From: Micavibrio sp964400125
Lineage (GTDB): Bacteria > Pseudomonadota > Alphaproteobacteria > Micavibrionales > Micavibrionaceae
Direction of reading: 5' to 3'
DNA length: 64,000 bases
Assembly: GCA_964400125.1 (NCBI GenBank)
Contig: CAYNSR010000004.1
Location: 145,557 to 209,556, forward strand
Shown here: positions 1 through 7,795 of the stretch, in pieces
How positions within the stretch are numbered: position 1 is the stretch's first letter
Layout: each line of letters opens with the position of its first letter
Position numbers and translations under genes: made by a program
The notes under the pieces: model-generated
Seen by the model: the letters and a program-made list of their open reading frames with translations, nothing else
The model's database searches: none
What the model was told of the DNA's origin: nothing

Positions 1-403
1 TCGTTGTCGGATTGTGCGCGTTGCGCAGAAAATGATCGGTCAGGGCCTGAAAATCGGTTTTGGCAGGGTCGTAGAAGATTTCCACCGCTTCGGCGTGTCC
101 GGTTTTCCCGGTCGTGACCATATCATAGGCCGGATTGTCGACGGTGCCGCCCGTATATCCAGAGCGGGTGAAGACGACGCCTGGTTTATTGCGAAATTCA
201 CTTTCCAGACACCAGAAGCAGCCGCCGGCAAAGGTCGCTTTGGGAAGATTTTCAGGCATGATTTGCACCAGATCGGGGTTGTCGGGGAGACTTGTCACAT
301 CGACAGTCATCCGGATATTGCCGCCCGGACCAGCCGATGCAAACGCCGCCGCCAGAAGCACGGTGGCGGACAGAATTCCCAGAAAGCTTAGGCTTTTCAT
401 CAT
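1..403 (-). CDS. msrA: Peptide methionine sulfoxide reductase MsrA, exported, C-terminus cut by window edge
   Basis: Reading the minus strand from an ATG at 403 gives an open frame to the window edge, about 134 codons. The first 24 or so residues form a signal peptide. Around residue 60 lies GGCFWCLE, the MsrA active-site motif with the nucleophilic cysteine, followed by the family segment SGYTGG and then HAEAVEIFYDP. MsrA reduces methionine-S-sulfoxide in oxidised proteins; the signal peptide places this copy in the periplasm. A GGA-type ribosome site lies about 8 bases before the first of two tandem ATGs. It is divergent from the MFS gene. The motifs make the family certain; only the C-terminus is missing. 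Confidence 0.9.
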   Translation of the reverse strand, partial: MMKSLSFLGILSATVLLAAAFASAGPGGNIRMTVDVTSLPDNPDLVQIMPENLPKATFAGGCFWCLESEFRNKPGVVFTRSGYTGGTVDNPAYDMVTTGKTGHAEAVEIFYDPAKTDFQALTDHFLRNAHNPTT

Positions 404-462
404 CGTGCCAATCCTTTACAAATGACCTAACGCTCAATCTGAAGAAAAAAAGGGGCATCAAT

Positions 463-1743
463 ATGGTGATGACCAGACAAGATCGCCGCTCCATCCTGTC
501 CTGGTGTCTTTACGACTGGGGAAACTCCGCTTTTGCGACCGTCATCATCACCTTTGTCTTCAGCGTTTACTTTGCGCGTGTCATGGTCGGCGATGAAACG
601 GCTGGGGCGGCGCAGTGGAGTGCGGCCATCGCCGTGTCTGGCGCAATCATCGCCGTTCTCAGCCCCTTTCTCGGCGCGATTGCCGATTATTACGGATCGC
701 GCAAGCCATGGATATGGTTTTTTACGTTGATCTTCGCTGCCGCGACGGCATTTTTATATCTGGGCGAACCACAGGCCGGACCGCACAATATTCTGTTCGT
801 TCTGGCGTTGCTGGTCCTTGCGAATACCGCTTTTGAAGTCGCGCTGGTTTTTAACAACGCGATGTTGCCGCAAATCGCGCCCCGGGATTATATCGGGCGG
901 GTTTCGGGATGGGCGTGGGGGATGGGGTATGCGGGCGGACTTGTTTGCCTGATCCTTTCACTTGTCTGTCTGGTCGGAATCGGCGACAGGCCGCCGCTTG
1001 TTTCGTTGCCCACAGGCGCATCGGAAAATATCCGTGCCGTCGGGCCTCTGGTGGCGGTGTGGGTGATGATCTTCACCTTGCCGATGATGTTTTATACGAA
1101 GGATATGCCGCGCACATCCCTGCCGATGGCGAAGGCTGTCGGCCTTGGAATTCGCCAGTTGGGGGATACGTTGCTGACGATTCGCCATCACGGCAATATG
1201 GTCCGCTTCTTGATTAGCAGTGCCATTTACCGGGACGGATTGAATACGTTGTTCGCGGTCGGCGGTCTGTATGCCGCCGGAACGTTCGGCATGAGTTTTC
1301 AGGAGATCCTCTTTTTTGCAATCGGGCTGAATATTACTGCAGGTCTCGGGGCGGCGGGATTTGCCGGGATGGATGATCTGAAAGGATCGCGGCAGACGGT
1401 CATTTTATCGCTGTGCGGGTTGCTGTTTTCCGGTCTGGCGGTCCTGATGGTGCAGGACAAGATTTTGTTTATCGGTCTGGCCATGGTGATGGGGTTGTTC
1501 ATCGGTCCGGTGCAGTCTGCCAGTCGTACGATGGCGGTGCGCCTTTCGCACCCCGATCATGTGGGGCAGACTTTCGGGCTTTATTCGCTGACCGGGCGGG
1601 TGGTGTCGTTTTTCGGGCCCGCGGCCTATGCGCTGGCGACCTATGTGTTTGACAGTCAGCGCGCCGGGATGGCGATGATCCTGCTTTTCTGGCTGGTCGG
1701 GTTGGTGATATTGTGGACCGTCAGGGAACAGGAAGAAGAGTAA
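463..1743 (+). CDS. MFS transporter, UMF1/Atg22-like family
   Basis: A 426-residue protein with about 12 hydrophobic segments. The N-terminus carries YDWGNSAFATVI (residues 17-28), the signature of the UMF1/Atg22-like branch of the major facilitator superfamily. Members are inner-membrane permeases of unknown bacterial substrate; yeast Atg22 exports amino acids from the vacuole. The ATG at 463 was chosen because an AGGGG ribosome site precedes it; the open frame upstream, to 292, overlaps the msrA promoter. The purine nucleoside phosphorylase gene starts 4 bases after the stop, so the two are probably co-transcribed, which hints at a nucleoside-related or metabolite substrate, but this is only inference. 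Confidence 0.85.
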   Translation: MVMTRQDRRSILSWCLYDWGNSAFATVIITFVFSVYFARVMVGDETAGAAQWSAAIAVSGAIIAVLSPFLGAIADYYGSRKPWIWFFTLIFAAATAFLYLGEPQAGPHNILFVLALLVLANTAFEVALVFNNAMLPQIAPRDYIGRVSGWAWGMGYAGGLVCLILSLVCLVGIGDRPPLVSLPTGASENIRAVGPLVAVWVMIFTLPMMFYTKDMPRTSLPMAKAVGLGIRQLGDTLLTIRHHGNMVRFLISSAIYRDGLNTLFAVGGLYAAGTFGMSFQEILFFAIGLNITAGLGAAGFAGMDDLKGSRQTVILSLCGLLFSGLAVLMVQDKILFIGLAMVMGLFIGPVQSASRTMAVRLSHPDHVGQTFGLYSLTGRVVSFFGPAAYALATYVFDSQRAGMAMILLFWLVGLVILWTVREQEEE

Positions 1744-1747
1744 GCTC

Positions 1748-2587
1748 ATGTCTATGGATTTAAACCGCGATATCGAACAATCAGCCGCCCGCGTGCGGGA
1801 GGCTTTGAAGGGGCTGGAACCGAAGATCGCCATTGTTCTCGGCTCCGGCCTTGGCGATCTGGCGGATCGGGTTGAAGATGCCACCCAGATTTCCTATGCC
1901 GATTTACCGGGCTTCCCGCGCCCCGGGGTTCACGGACATGCCGGGGTTCTGGTTTCCGGAACGATTGAGGGTGTCCCGGTGATCTTCCTGAAAGGGAGAG
2001 TGCATTTTTATGAAGGCGGCGATGCCGGGCCGCTGAAGGTCATGATTCGGACGTTGAAAACCGTCGGGATTGATACGATCTTTCTCAGCAATGCAGCCGG
2101 ATCGTTGCGGCCCGAGGCCCCGGCGGGAAATCTGATCGCGATTGCCGACCACATCAATATTTCCGGCATCAATCCGCTGACGGGACCTAATGACGACGAC
2201 TGGGGCCCCCGTTTTGTGCCGATGGGGGATGCGTGGGACAAAGATCTGCGCGCCATGTTGATGCAGGCGGCGCGTACGCTCGATATTCCACTGATCGAAG
2301 GGGTTTATGCATGGCTTCACGGGCCGACATTCGAAACTCCGGCGGAAATACGCATGGTCAGGTCTTTGGGCGCTGACAGCGTTGGTATGTCGACGGTTCC
2401 GGATTGCATCATTGCAAGGCATTGCGGAATGAAAGTGGTCGGGTGTTCAGCCATTACCAATATGGGGGAAGGTCTGAGCGATGAAAACATCTCGCATGAA
2501 CAAACGATCGAACAGGCCGCCATTGCCGGAGAAAAATTGTCACGCATCGTCGTCCGGTTTTTGCAGGACTGGCATCGGGGGGTTTGA
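1748..2587 (+). CDS. punA: Purine nucleoside phosphorylase (trimeric class)
   Basis: 279 residues, normal for the trimeric PNP family. It cleaves purine nucleosides with phosphate to the free base and ribose-1-phosphate in the salvage pathway. Visible motifs are the phosphate loop GSGLG (residues 32-36), GRVHFYEG (83-90, with the catalytic histidine), NAAGS (115-119), GPTFETPAE (192-200) and GMSTVPD (213-219). The last is usually VPE, so this is a conservative change. The gene sits 4 bases after the MFS gene and its TGA touches the GTG start of the amidase, so the three read as one transcript. Deoxy- versus ribonucleoside preference cannot be told. Confidence 0.93.
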   Translation: MSMDLNRDIEQSAARVREALKGLEPKIAIVLGSGLGDLADRVEDATQISYADLPGFPRPGVHGHAGVLVSGTIEGVPVIFLKGRVHFYEGGDAGPLKVMIRTLKTVGIDTIFLSNAAGSLRPEAPAGNLIAIADHINISGINPLTGPNDDDWGPRFVPMGDAWDKDLRAMLMQAARTLDIPLIEGVYAWLHGPTFETPAEIRMVRSLGADSVGMSTVPDCIIARHCGMKVVGCSAITNMGEGLSDENISHEQTIEQAAIAGEKLSRIVVRFLQDWHRGV

Positions 2588-3340
2588 GTGGTTGCCATTC
2601 GTAAACTGATTTCTCCTAATTTCAATGATCGCGCCGGGGGTGTGACGCCGAGCATTCTGGTGTTGCATTATACAGGAACGGACGGGGCGGATGAGGCCGA
2701 AGAATATTATATGAACATCAGAATCGATCCCGGTGCCGGACAGATCAGCCCGCATTACATGATCGATTACGACGGTAGGATCACGCAATTCGTCGATGAG
2801 GAAAAGCGCGCCTGGCATGCCGGGCAGTCGTGGTGGGACGGTAAAGACGATATCAACAGCCATTCCATCGGCATTGAACTGGTCAACCCCGGGCATGAAC
2901 GGGTTTATACACCCTTCACCGGCGCACAAATGGATGCCCTTGCGGAACTGGCCCATGATATTCTGGGCCGCCATGCGATCCCGGCCTGCAACATTGTCGG
3001 CCATTCCGATATTTCCCCGGCGACCAGCCGGAAGAAACCCGATCCCGGAGAAAAGCTGGATTGGGCATGGCTGGCGATGCGGGGCATCGGCTTGTTCCCC
3101 GTGCCGGAAACATCCGATTTTGATGCTGCAGACAGGCTTTACACCGATGCCGCAAGCCTGCGGCGGGGATTGAACGCCTATGGCTATGATTCGCGCGTGA
3201 GCGACGCGGAGGCGGTTTCCGCTTTCCAGCGCCATTTTCAGGCCGACGCCCATCATAATGGGTCTGCGGGCGTTCCCGACCGGGACACAGCGGCGCGGCT
3301 GCACTGGTTGCTGAACCGGAAGAATGGTTTTAAGGCTTGA
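2588..3340 (+). CDS. N-acetylmuramoyl-L-alanine amidase, AmpD/AmiD type, with peptidoglycan-binding tail
   Basis: 250 residues. An Amidase_2 domain spans about residues 18-165 and a C-terminal PG_binding_1 fold about 180-245. Zinc ligands expected for the family are visible: His27 in VLHYTG, His139 in GHSDISP and Asp152 in KPDPG, with Glu97 in GIELVNPG. The enzyme cuts the amide bond between muramic acid and L-alanine. I see no signal peptide or lipobox, which favours a cytoplasmic recycling role like AmpD over the outer-membrane lipoprotein AmiD. The start is a GTG directly after the PNP stop; no better ATG exists before the catalytic domain. Confidence 0.88.
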   Translation: MVAIRKLISPNFNDRAGGVTPSILVLHYTGTDGADEAEEYYMNIRIDPGAGQISPHYMIDYDGRITQFVDEEKRAWHAGQSWWDGKDDINSHSIGIELVNPGHERVYTPFTGAQMDALAELAHDILGRHAIPACNIVGHSDISPATSRKKPDPGEKLDWAWLAMRGIGLFPVPETSDFDAADRLYTDAASLRRGLNAYGYDSRVSDAEAVSAFQRHFQADAHHNGSAGVPDRDTAARLHWLLNRKNGFKA

Positions 3341-3361
3341 TCTTCGTATGCGAAACCGCCA

Positions 3362-3367
3362 TGTTAT
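3362..3367 (+). promoter_or_regulatory. -10 box of the rnpB promoter
   Basis: TGTTAT ends 7 bases before the predicted 5' end of RNase P RNA. A TTGATC about 19 bases upstream could be the -35 element, inside the amidase tail. The spacing is slightly long, so only the -10 call is moderately supported. Confidence 0.4.
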
Positions 3368-3374
3368 CCCCGTT

Positions 3375-3750
3375 CAGAAAGACGGATGGCCGCTCCTCGG
3401 TGTTTCATCACAGAGGGGAGGAAAGTCCGGGCTTCACGGAAACACGGTGCCGGGTAACGCCCGGGCGGAGCGATCCGACGGAAAGTGCAACAGAAAATAA
3501 ACCGCCGATGGCCGTCTCAGGACGGATCAGGTAAGGGCGAAACGGTGCGGTAAGAGCGCACCGCGGACCTGGCAACAGGGACGGCATGGCAAACCCCACC
3601 GGAAGCAAGACCGAATAGGGGCCGCATATGGGGTGTTTCCGCCTCGTGGTCCGGGTTGGTTGCTTGAGGTGTCTGGTAACAGGCATCCCAGATGAATGGT
3701 CATCATTCCGGCTTCGGCTGGATACAGAACCCGGCTTACAGTCTTTCTGG
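3375..3750 (+). ncRNA. rnpB: RNase P RNA (class A)
   Basis: The conserved P4-side sequence GAGGAAAGTCCGGGC lies at 3418-3432 and its partner ACAGAACCCGGCTTA at 3724-3738, the universal ends of bacterial RNase P RNA. The ends were set by the closing P1 helix: CAGAAAGAC at 3375-3383 pairs perfectly with GTCTTTCTG at 3741-3749. The 376-base length fits type A RNAs. This ribozyme removes the 5' leader of precursor tRNAs together with the RnpA protein. A strong intrinsic terminator follows at 3781. Confidence 0.97.
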
Positions 3751-3780
3751 ATTACTATTTTGGGATATCCCGGAAATGTG

Positions 3781-3816
3781 AAAGGCCGCCTGCGAAACAG
3801 GCGGCCTTTCTTTCCC
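3781..3816 (+). terminator. Intrinsic terminator of rnpB
   Basis: A perfect 12-bp stem (AAAGGCCGCCTG at 3781-3792 with its complement at 3798-3809) has a CGAAA loop and is followed by a T-rich tract. It is placed 30 bases after rnpB. Confidence 0.9.
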
Positions 3817-3887
3817 GGTTTTTAGCGTTCCCAGCGTTTTTGTTTTTATTCAGCCCTGCCACAGGTTTCCCCGTCAGGACCGGACCG

Positions 3888-4019
3888 CTAGCCCCAGAGT
3901 TTCTGGTAGATTTCGACCGCTTGGTCGAGTCTGGACATCTGGCTGGCCGAATGCAGGATTGTCCCTACATACAGACCGCCATTGATGGACAGCACCAGAA
4001 GCAGAATGATTGCCAACAT
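3888..4019 (-). CDS. Small single-span membrane protein, 43 residues, unknown
   Basis: Minus-strand frame starting at the ATG at 4019, preceded by GGGGAGAAAAACG, a good ribosome site. The peptide starts with a hydrophobic stretch (MLAIILLLVLSINGGLYVG), followed by a short polar helix ending in KLWG. It is convergent with rnpB. I do not recognise a family. The longer frame to 4100 has no ribosome site and the added residues are charged and cysteine-rich, so the short form is preferred. Existence as a gene is plausible but not proven. Confidence 0.5.
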   Translation of the reverse strand: MLAIILLLVLSINGGLYVGTILHSASQMSRLDQAVEIYQKLWG

Positions 4020-4551
4020 CGTTTTTCTCCCCACACACAACACACATCGGTTTTTTTCTTCACACACAGTTCCTTTGCAGGAACGATTATGTTTTACCAT
4101 AACATTTAGAGGGGCGCAAGCAAATTGTGGTGCAAAATCAATGCTTTAGTAAAACAAAAGTTTAACTTATGAAAAAAACAAGTATAAAAAATGTGTTTGC
4201 GGATTTCTATGGTTTTCATAAGGATGAAAGAATCAAATTTTGAAGACGATAATACTGAAATTTTATTTCGTTTTATCTCTTGCGGCGGGCGAGCCGCGTT
4301 TTCCTTCCGGCAGAGATGTTTGCAAGGGGCGGGACAGCGCGTTTCATCTGGGGAAAACCCGTGCTGTGTGCGGGGGATTGATTGACCGGAGGAATCCCGG
4401 CGCGTTATGCTTTCTCTATGGTTTCCGTTGTTCCTTTAGGACATGTGGGGATCACCTGCCAAACGATCATTCGATCCATCAACCCGATTTTATGGAAGAC
4501 AGCATGCAAGGGCTTTGCCTTTCATGACGGTTTTCCGGCGTGTCTTTTCCC
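4020..4551. other. 532-base leader upstream of rsmH with no supported gene; mraZ absent
   Basis: The part from 4085 to 4270 is AT-rich and probably holds the promoter of the cell-wall cluster. Short frames exist on the plus strand (about 4191-4385 and 4240-4527), but they lack ribosome sites and family motifs. The region between 4360 and 4405 can fold: CCCG/CGGG at about 4364-4380 and GGATT/AATCC around 4376-4396. MraZ, which normally opens this cluster, is not encoded here in any frame. Confidence 0.6.
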
Positions 4552-5529
4552 ATGTCGCAATCTGCGTCACCCATTCCGCATGTTCCCGTGATGCTCGGCC
4601 CGGTGCTGACGCATCTGGACCCGCGTGACGGAGAAACCTATGTTGACGGCACATTCGGTGCCGGGGGATATAGCCGCGCTATTCTTGATCGGGCGGATTG
4701 TTGTGTCATCGCCATCGATCGTGACCCGGAAGCGCATTCCCGGGCGGCGGCGTGGCGCGATGTTTACGGGGAACGGTTGCGTTTGCGACACGGAAATTTC
4801 GGGGATGTCGCAACGCTGGTGGATGAAAAGGTGCAGGGCTTTGTGCTGGATATCGGCGTTTCGTCGATGCAGCTTGACCAGGCGGAACGAGGATTTTCCT
4901 TCCGTCATGACGGGCCGCTCGATATGCGCATGGACCCGACGACCGGGGAAAGTGCCGCCGATTTCGTCAATACCTTGCCTGAAAAAGATCTGGCTGATCT
5001 GATTTACCGCTATGGAGAGGAGCGTCATTCGCGCCGTATTGCCAAGGCGATCATTGATGCGCGGGCCGGAAAGCCCCTGAGCAGCACCGGGGAACTGGCA
5101 TCGGTCGTCCGCAGCGTTTTGCCGCGTAAAAAACAGGACGATACAGATCCCGCGACGCGCACCTTTCAGGCATTGCGCATTGCCGTGAACGATGAACTGG
5201 GCGCATTGGAACAGGCGCTCGAAGGCGCAGAGTATATTTTGGCCGAGGGCGGGCGTCTGGTGGTGGTGACCTTTCATTCTCTGGAAGACAGGATTGTAAA
5301 GAATTTTTTCAAGGCGCGTTCCGGCGATGTTCCGTTGCCATCGCGTCACCTGCCGATGGCGACGGACGCAGGGCCGGGACCGACCTTTCGGCTGGAGCCC
5401 AAAAAGGCCATCCTGCCGGAGGATGAGGAAATACGGCGCAATCCGCGTGCGCGTTCGGCAAAATTGCGCTGTGCCGTTCGTACTGCGGCAATGCCGTGGC
5501 CGGCAAGGAAAGGCGGGGGGCAGTGGTGA
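4552..5529 (+). CDS. rsmH: 16S rRNA (cytosine1402-N4)-methyltransferase RsmH
   Basis: About 325 residues. It uses S-adenosylmethionine to methylate N4 of C1402 in 16S rRNA. N-terminal HVPVML, the SAM-binding segment YVDGTFGAGGYS, LDIGVSSMQLD, FSFRHDGPLDMRMD and the C-terminal VVTFHSLEDRIVK are all family hallmarks. A GTG at 4540 in the same frame would add four residues; the ATG at 4552 places the start nine residues before HVPVML, as usual in the family. It opens the division cluster, and its stop overlaps the ftsL start by 3 bases. Confidence 0.95.
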   Translation: MSQSASPIPHVPVMLGPVLTHLDPRDGETYVDGTFGAGGYSRAILDRADCCVIAIDRDPEAHSRAAAWRDVYGERLRLRHGNFGDVATLVDEKVQGFVLDIGVSSMQLDQAERGFSFRHDGPLDMRMDPTTGESAADFVNTLPEKDLADLIYRYGEERHSRRIAKAIIDARAGKPLSSTGELASVVRSVLPRKKQDDTDPATRTFQALRIAVNDELGALEQALEGAEYILAEGGRLVVVTFHSLEDRIVKNFFKARSGDVPLPSRHLPMATDAGPGPTFRLEPKKAILPEDEEIRRNPRARSAKLRCAVRTAAMPWPARKGGGQW

Positions 5530-6014
5530 AAATCCGTATCTCTTCCATCCTGATATTGTGTATCGCCGGTGTCGCCGGACTTGTCCTGTTCCAGACCAGC
5601 CAGAACGTGCAACGGGCGGAAGGCCAGTTGCACGATGTCCGGGAAGCGCTGGTGAAGGAACGCGAAACGGTGCGGGTTTTGGAAACGGAATGGGATTATC
5701 TGAACCGCCCGGACCGCATCGAAGAGCTGGCGCAGCAACATTTGAAAATGCGCCGCCCCGATCTGGAGGCGCTGGTCAGCAACAGCCGTGGTGTACCGGT
5801 GCCGGGGGCGATGGTAATTCCGCGCCGGAAACCGGTGCTTGTGGCTCAGCCTGCCGCAGGTGCTGCCAAAGCGGGAGGCAATGTGTCGTCTAGCACGCCA
5901 GAATCCGGGGTCTTGCCGATGCCTGCGCCCGTCACCAATGATACGCGCCGCGCTTTTGATGATCTTTTGAACCGGATGACGATGCAGGAACCATCTGCCG
6001 GGGGGGCGCCATGA
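5526..6014 (+). CDS. ftsL: Cell division protein FtsL
   Basis: About 162 residues: a short cytoplasmic start, one membrane segment (ISSILILCIAGVAGLVLFQTS), then a heptad-rich coiled coil (about residues 25-75) with the family segment WDYLNRPDRIEELAQQHLKM. FtsL forms the FtsQLB complex that activates septal wall synthesis by FtsWI. The GTG at 5526 follows a G-rich ribosome site (GGCGGGGGG); a tandem GTG at 5523 and an ATG at 5496 are alternatives. Residues 85-162 are a proline/alanine-rich tail with no recognised fold. The last four bases overlap the ftsI ATG. Confidence 0.88.
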   Translation: MKIRISSILILCIAGVAGLVLFQTSQNVQRAEGQLHDVREALVKERETVRVLETEWDYLNRPDRIEELAQQHLKMRRPDLEALVSNSRGVPVPGAMVIPRRKPVLVAQPAAGAAKAGGNVSSSTPESGVLPMPAPVTNDTRRAFDDLLNRMTMQEPSAGGAP

Positions 6015-7795
6015 GTTTGCCACCCCTGTTCCGCAGGCCATCTGAAAAACTGATCGGTGTACGTCGGTCTGCGCTCGAGATTGCGCGCGGGCGTCTGGTG
6101 TTCATGGGGATATGCTTCGCCTTCGTTTATATTCTGGTAGCGGCGCGCGTGATGGACTTGACCGTCATTCAGGGAGAATTGCCGCGTCTGGCAAAGACGC
6201 AGTCCGGTGAAATCTCCTTTGACGGACCTGCCGTACAAAAGACCCTGCGTGCCGATATTGTCGATCGCAATGGTGTTTTGCTGGCGCGGTCGCTTGAAAC
6301 AGCGGCGCTGGTGGCCGACCCGGCGCTGATTACAGAACCGGAAAAAGTTGCGGGAGACATTGTTGGAATCTTGCCGGAACTTAAATACGGCGACGTATTG
6401 AAGAAATTGCAGCAGACCAATAAGGAAAACAGGAAGCTGCGTTCTGTCCTGATAAAGCGTAATCTGACGCCAAACGATCAGTACAAGCTCCTTCTCCTCG
6501 GGCATCCGGGCCTGAACTTTTCCAAAGAAGAACGGCGAATTTACCCGCAAGGGTCGCTGACAGCGCATATGGTCGGTTATACCGATGTCGACGGCAAGGG
6601 CCAGGCCGGGATAGAGCGCAGCATGAATGACACGCTGGCGACCGGACGCGGTGCAATTCGGTCGACGCTTGATATTCGGCTGCAACATGTCGTGCGCCGG
6701 GAGCTCAGCCGCGCCATAAAAGATTTTAATGCCATCGGCGGTGTTGGCGTCATTATGGATGTGCATTCCGGTGAAATTCTGGCCGCCGTGTCCGCGCCGG
6801 ATTTTGATCCCCACGCCATTACCGAAAAAGATATTCCCGCCTTGTTCAATCGCCTGACGCTGGGCGTGTATGAAATGGGATCGACATTCAAAATTTTTTC
6901 AACGGCGGCATATCTTGAAATCAAGAACCCGCCCATCGGTCAGAGTTTCGATGCCAGGGAACCGATACAAATGGGACGGTTTTCGATCAGGGATTTTCAT
7001 CCGGAGAAGCGTTATTTGACCATTCCGGAAATTTTCATGGTGTCGTCAAATATTGGCGCTGCACGCATGGGGGAGGCCATCGGTGCGGCGGCGTTGCGGG
7101 ATTTTTATCATGATTTGGGCCTGCTTGATCCGGTACAGGTGGAAATTTCAGAGATTTCAAAACCGCTCGTGCCCAATCCGTGGCGGGATATTCATACAAT
7201 GACGGCATCTTACGGCCACGGCCTTGCGGTGACGCCACTGCAAACGCTGGCGGCAGCGGCAACGGTGGTAAATGGCGGCTTGTTGGTGCATCCGACACTG
7301 GTTATTCAGGATTTGCCCGAAAAAAACGGACGTAAAAACAAAAAAGAATCCAATATCAGGGTCTTGTCGGCGCAGACATCACATCGCATGCGGCAATTGA
7401 TGCGTCTGGTGGTGGCGGAAGGCACAGCGAAAAGCGCTGATGTTGAAGGGTTTCAGGTTGGCGGCAAAACCGGGACAGCGCAAAAAACGGGGGGCGGTCG
7501 CGGTTATGACGGCACAAAGCGTCTGTCGTCTTTCATCGGGGTTTTTCCGATGGGTGCGCCGCGTTATGCGGTCATGATTATGGTGGACGAACCCGTCGGC
7601 AACAAGGCCAGTTATGGCTATGCGACGGGAGGCTGGGTTGCGGCCCCGGCGGTCGGGCGCATCGTTGCTGCGATGGCTCCGGTTCTGGGGTTGGTCCCGC
7701 GAGATATCGCGCCGGAACAGGATTTGTCCGCGCCGCTGATGCCCTATGTGAGAACGAAGGAGGGACGGCACCTTGCTTCTGTCTCAACTGAGTAA
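6011..7795 (+). CDS. ftsI: Peptidoglycan D,D-transpeptidase FtsI (PBP3)
   Basis: 594 residues, a class B penicillin-binding protein that crosslinks septal peptidoglycan. It has one N-terminal membrane segment (about 30-50), a PBP dimer domain, and a transpeptidase domain. The nucleophile is Ser291 in STFK, SSN is in MVSSNIG, and the KTG motif is in VGGKTGTAQ. It overlaps ftsL by 4 bases (ATGA), and murE begins inside its last codons. The C-terminal tail after the catalytic domain, ending SVSTE, is short. Nothing unusual is seen; all three active-site motifs are intact. Confidence 0.96.
   Translation: MSLPPLFRRPSEKLIGVRRSALEIARGRLVFMGICFAFVYILVAARVMDLTVIQGELPRLAKTQSGEISFDGPAVQKTLRADIVDRNGVLLARSLETAALVADPALITEPEKVAGDIVGILPELKYGDVLKKLQQTNKENRKLRSVLIKRNLTPNDQYKLLLLGHPGLNFSKEERRIYPQGSLTAHMVGYTDVDGKGQAGIERSMNDTLATGRGAIRSTLDIRLQHVVRRELSRAIKDFNAIGGVGVIMDVHSGEILAAVSAPDFDPHAITEKDIPALFNRLTLGVYEMGSTFKIFSTAAYLEIKNPPIGQSFDAREPIQMGRFSIRDFHPEKRYLTIPEIFMVSSNIGAARMGEAIGAAALRDFYHDLGLLDPVQVEISEISKPLVPNPWRDIHTMTASYGHGLAVTPLQTLAAAATVVNGGLLVHPTLVIQDLPEKNGRKNKKESNIRVLSAQTSHRMRQLMRLVVAEGTAKSADVEGFQVGGKTGTAQKTGGGRGYDGTKRLSSFIGVFPMGAPRYAVMIMVDEPVGNKASYGYATGGWVAAPAVGRIVAAMAPVLGLVPRDIAPEQDLSAPLMPYVRTKEGRHLASVSTE

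Noticed and set aside
4191..4527. Two overlapping plus-strand frames of 64 and 95 codons before rsmH, one starting with a signal-like stretch
   Set aside because: No ribosome sites, the starts are weak, and neither shows a family motif or resembles MraZ.
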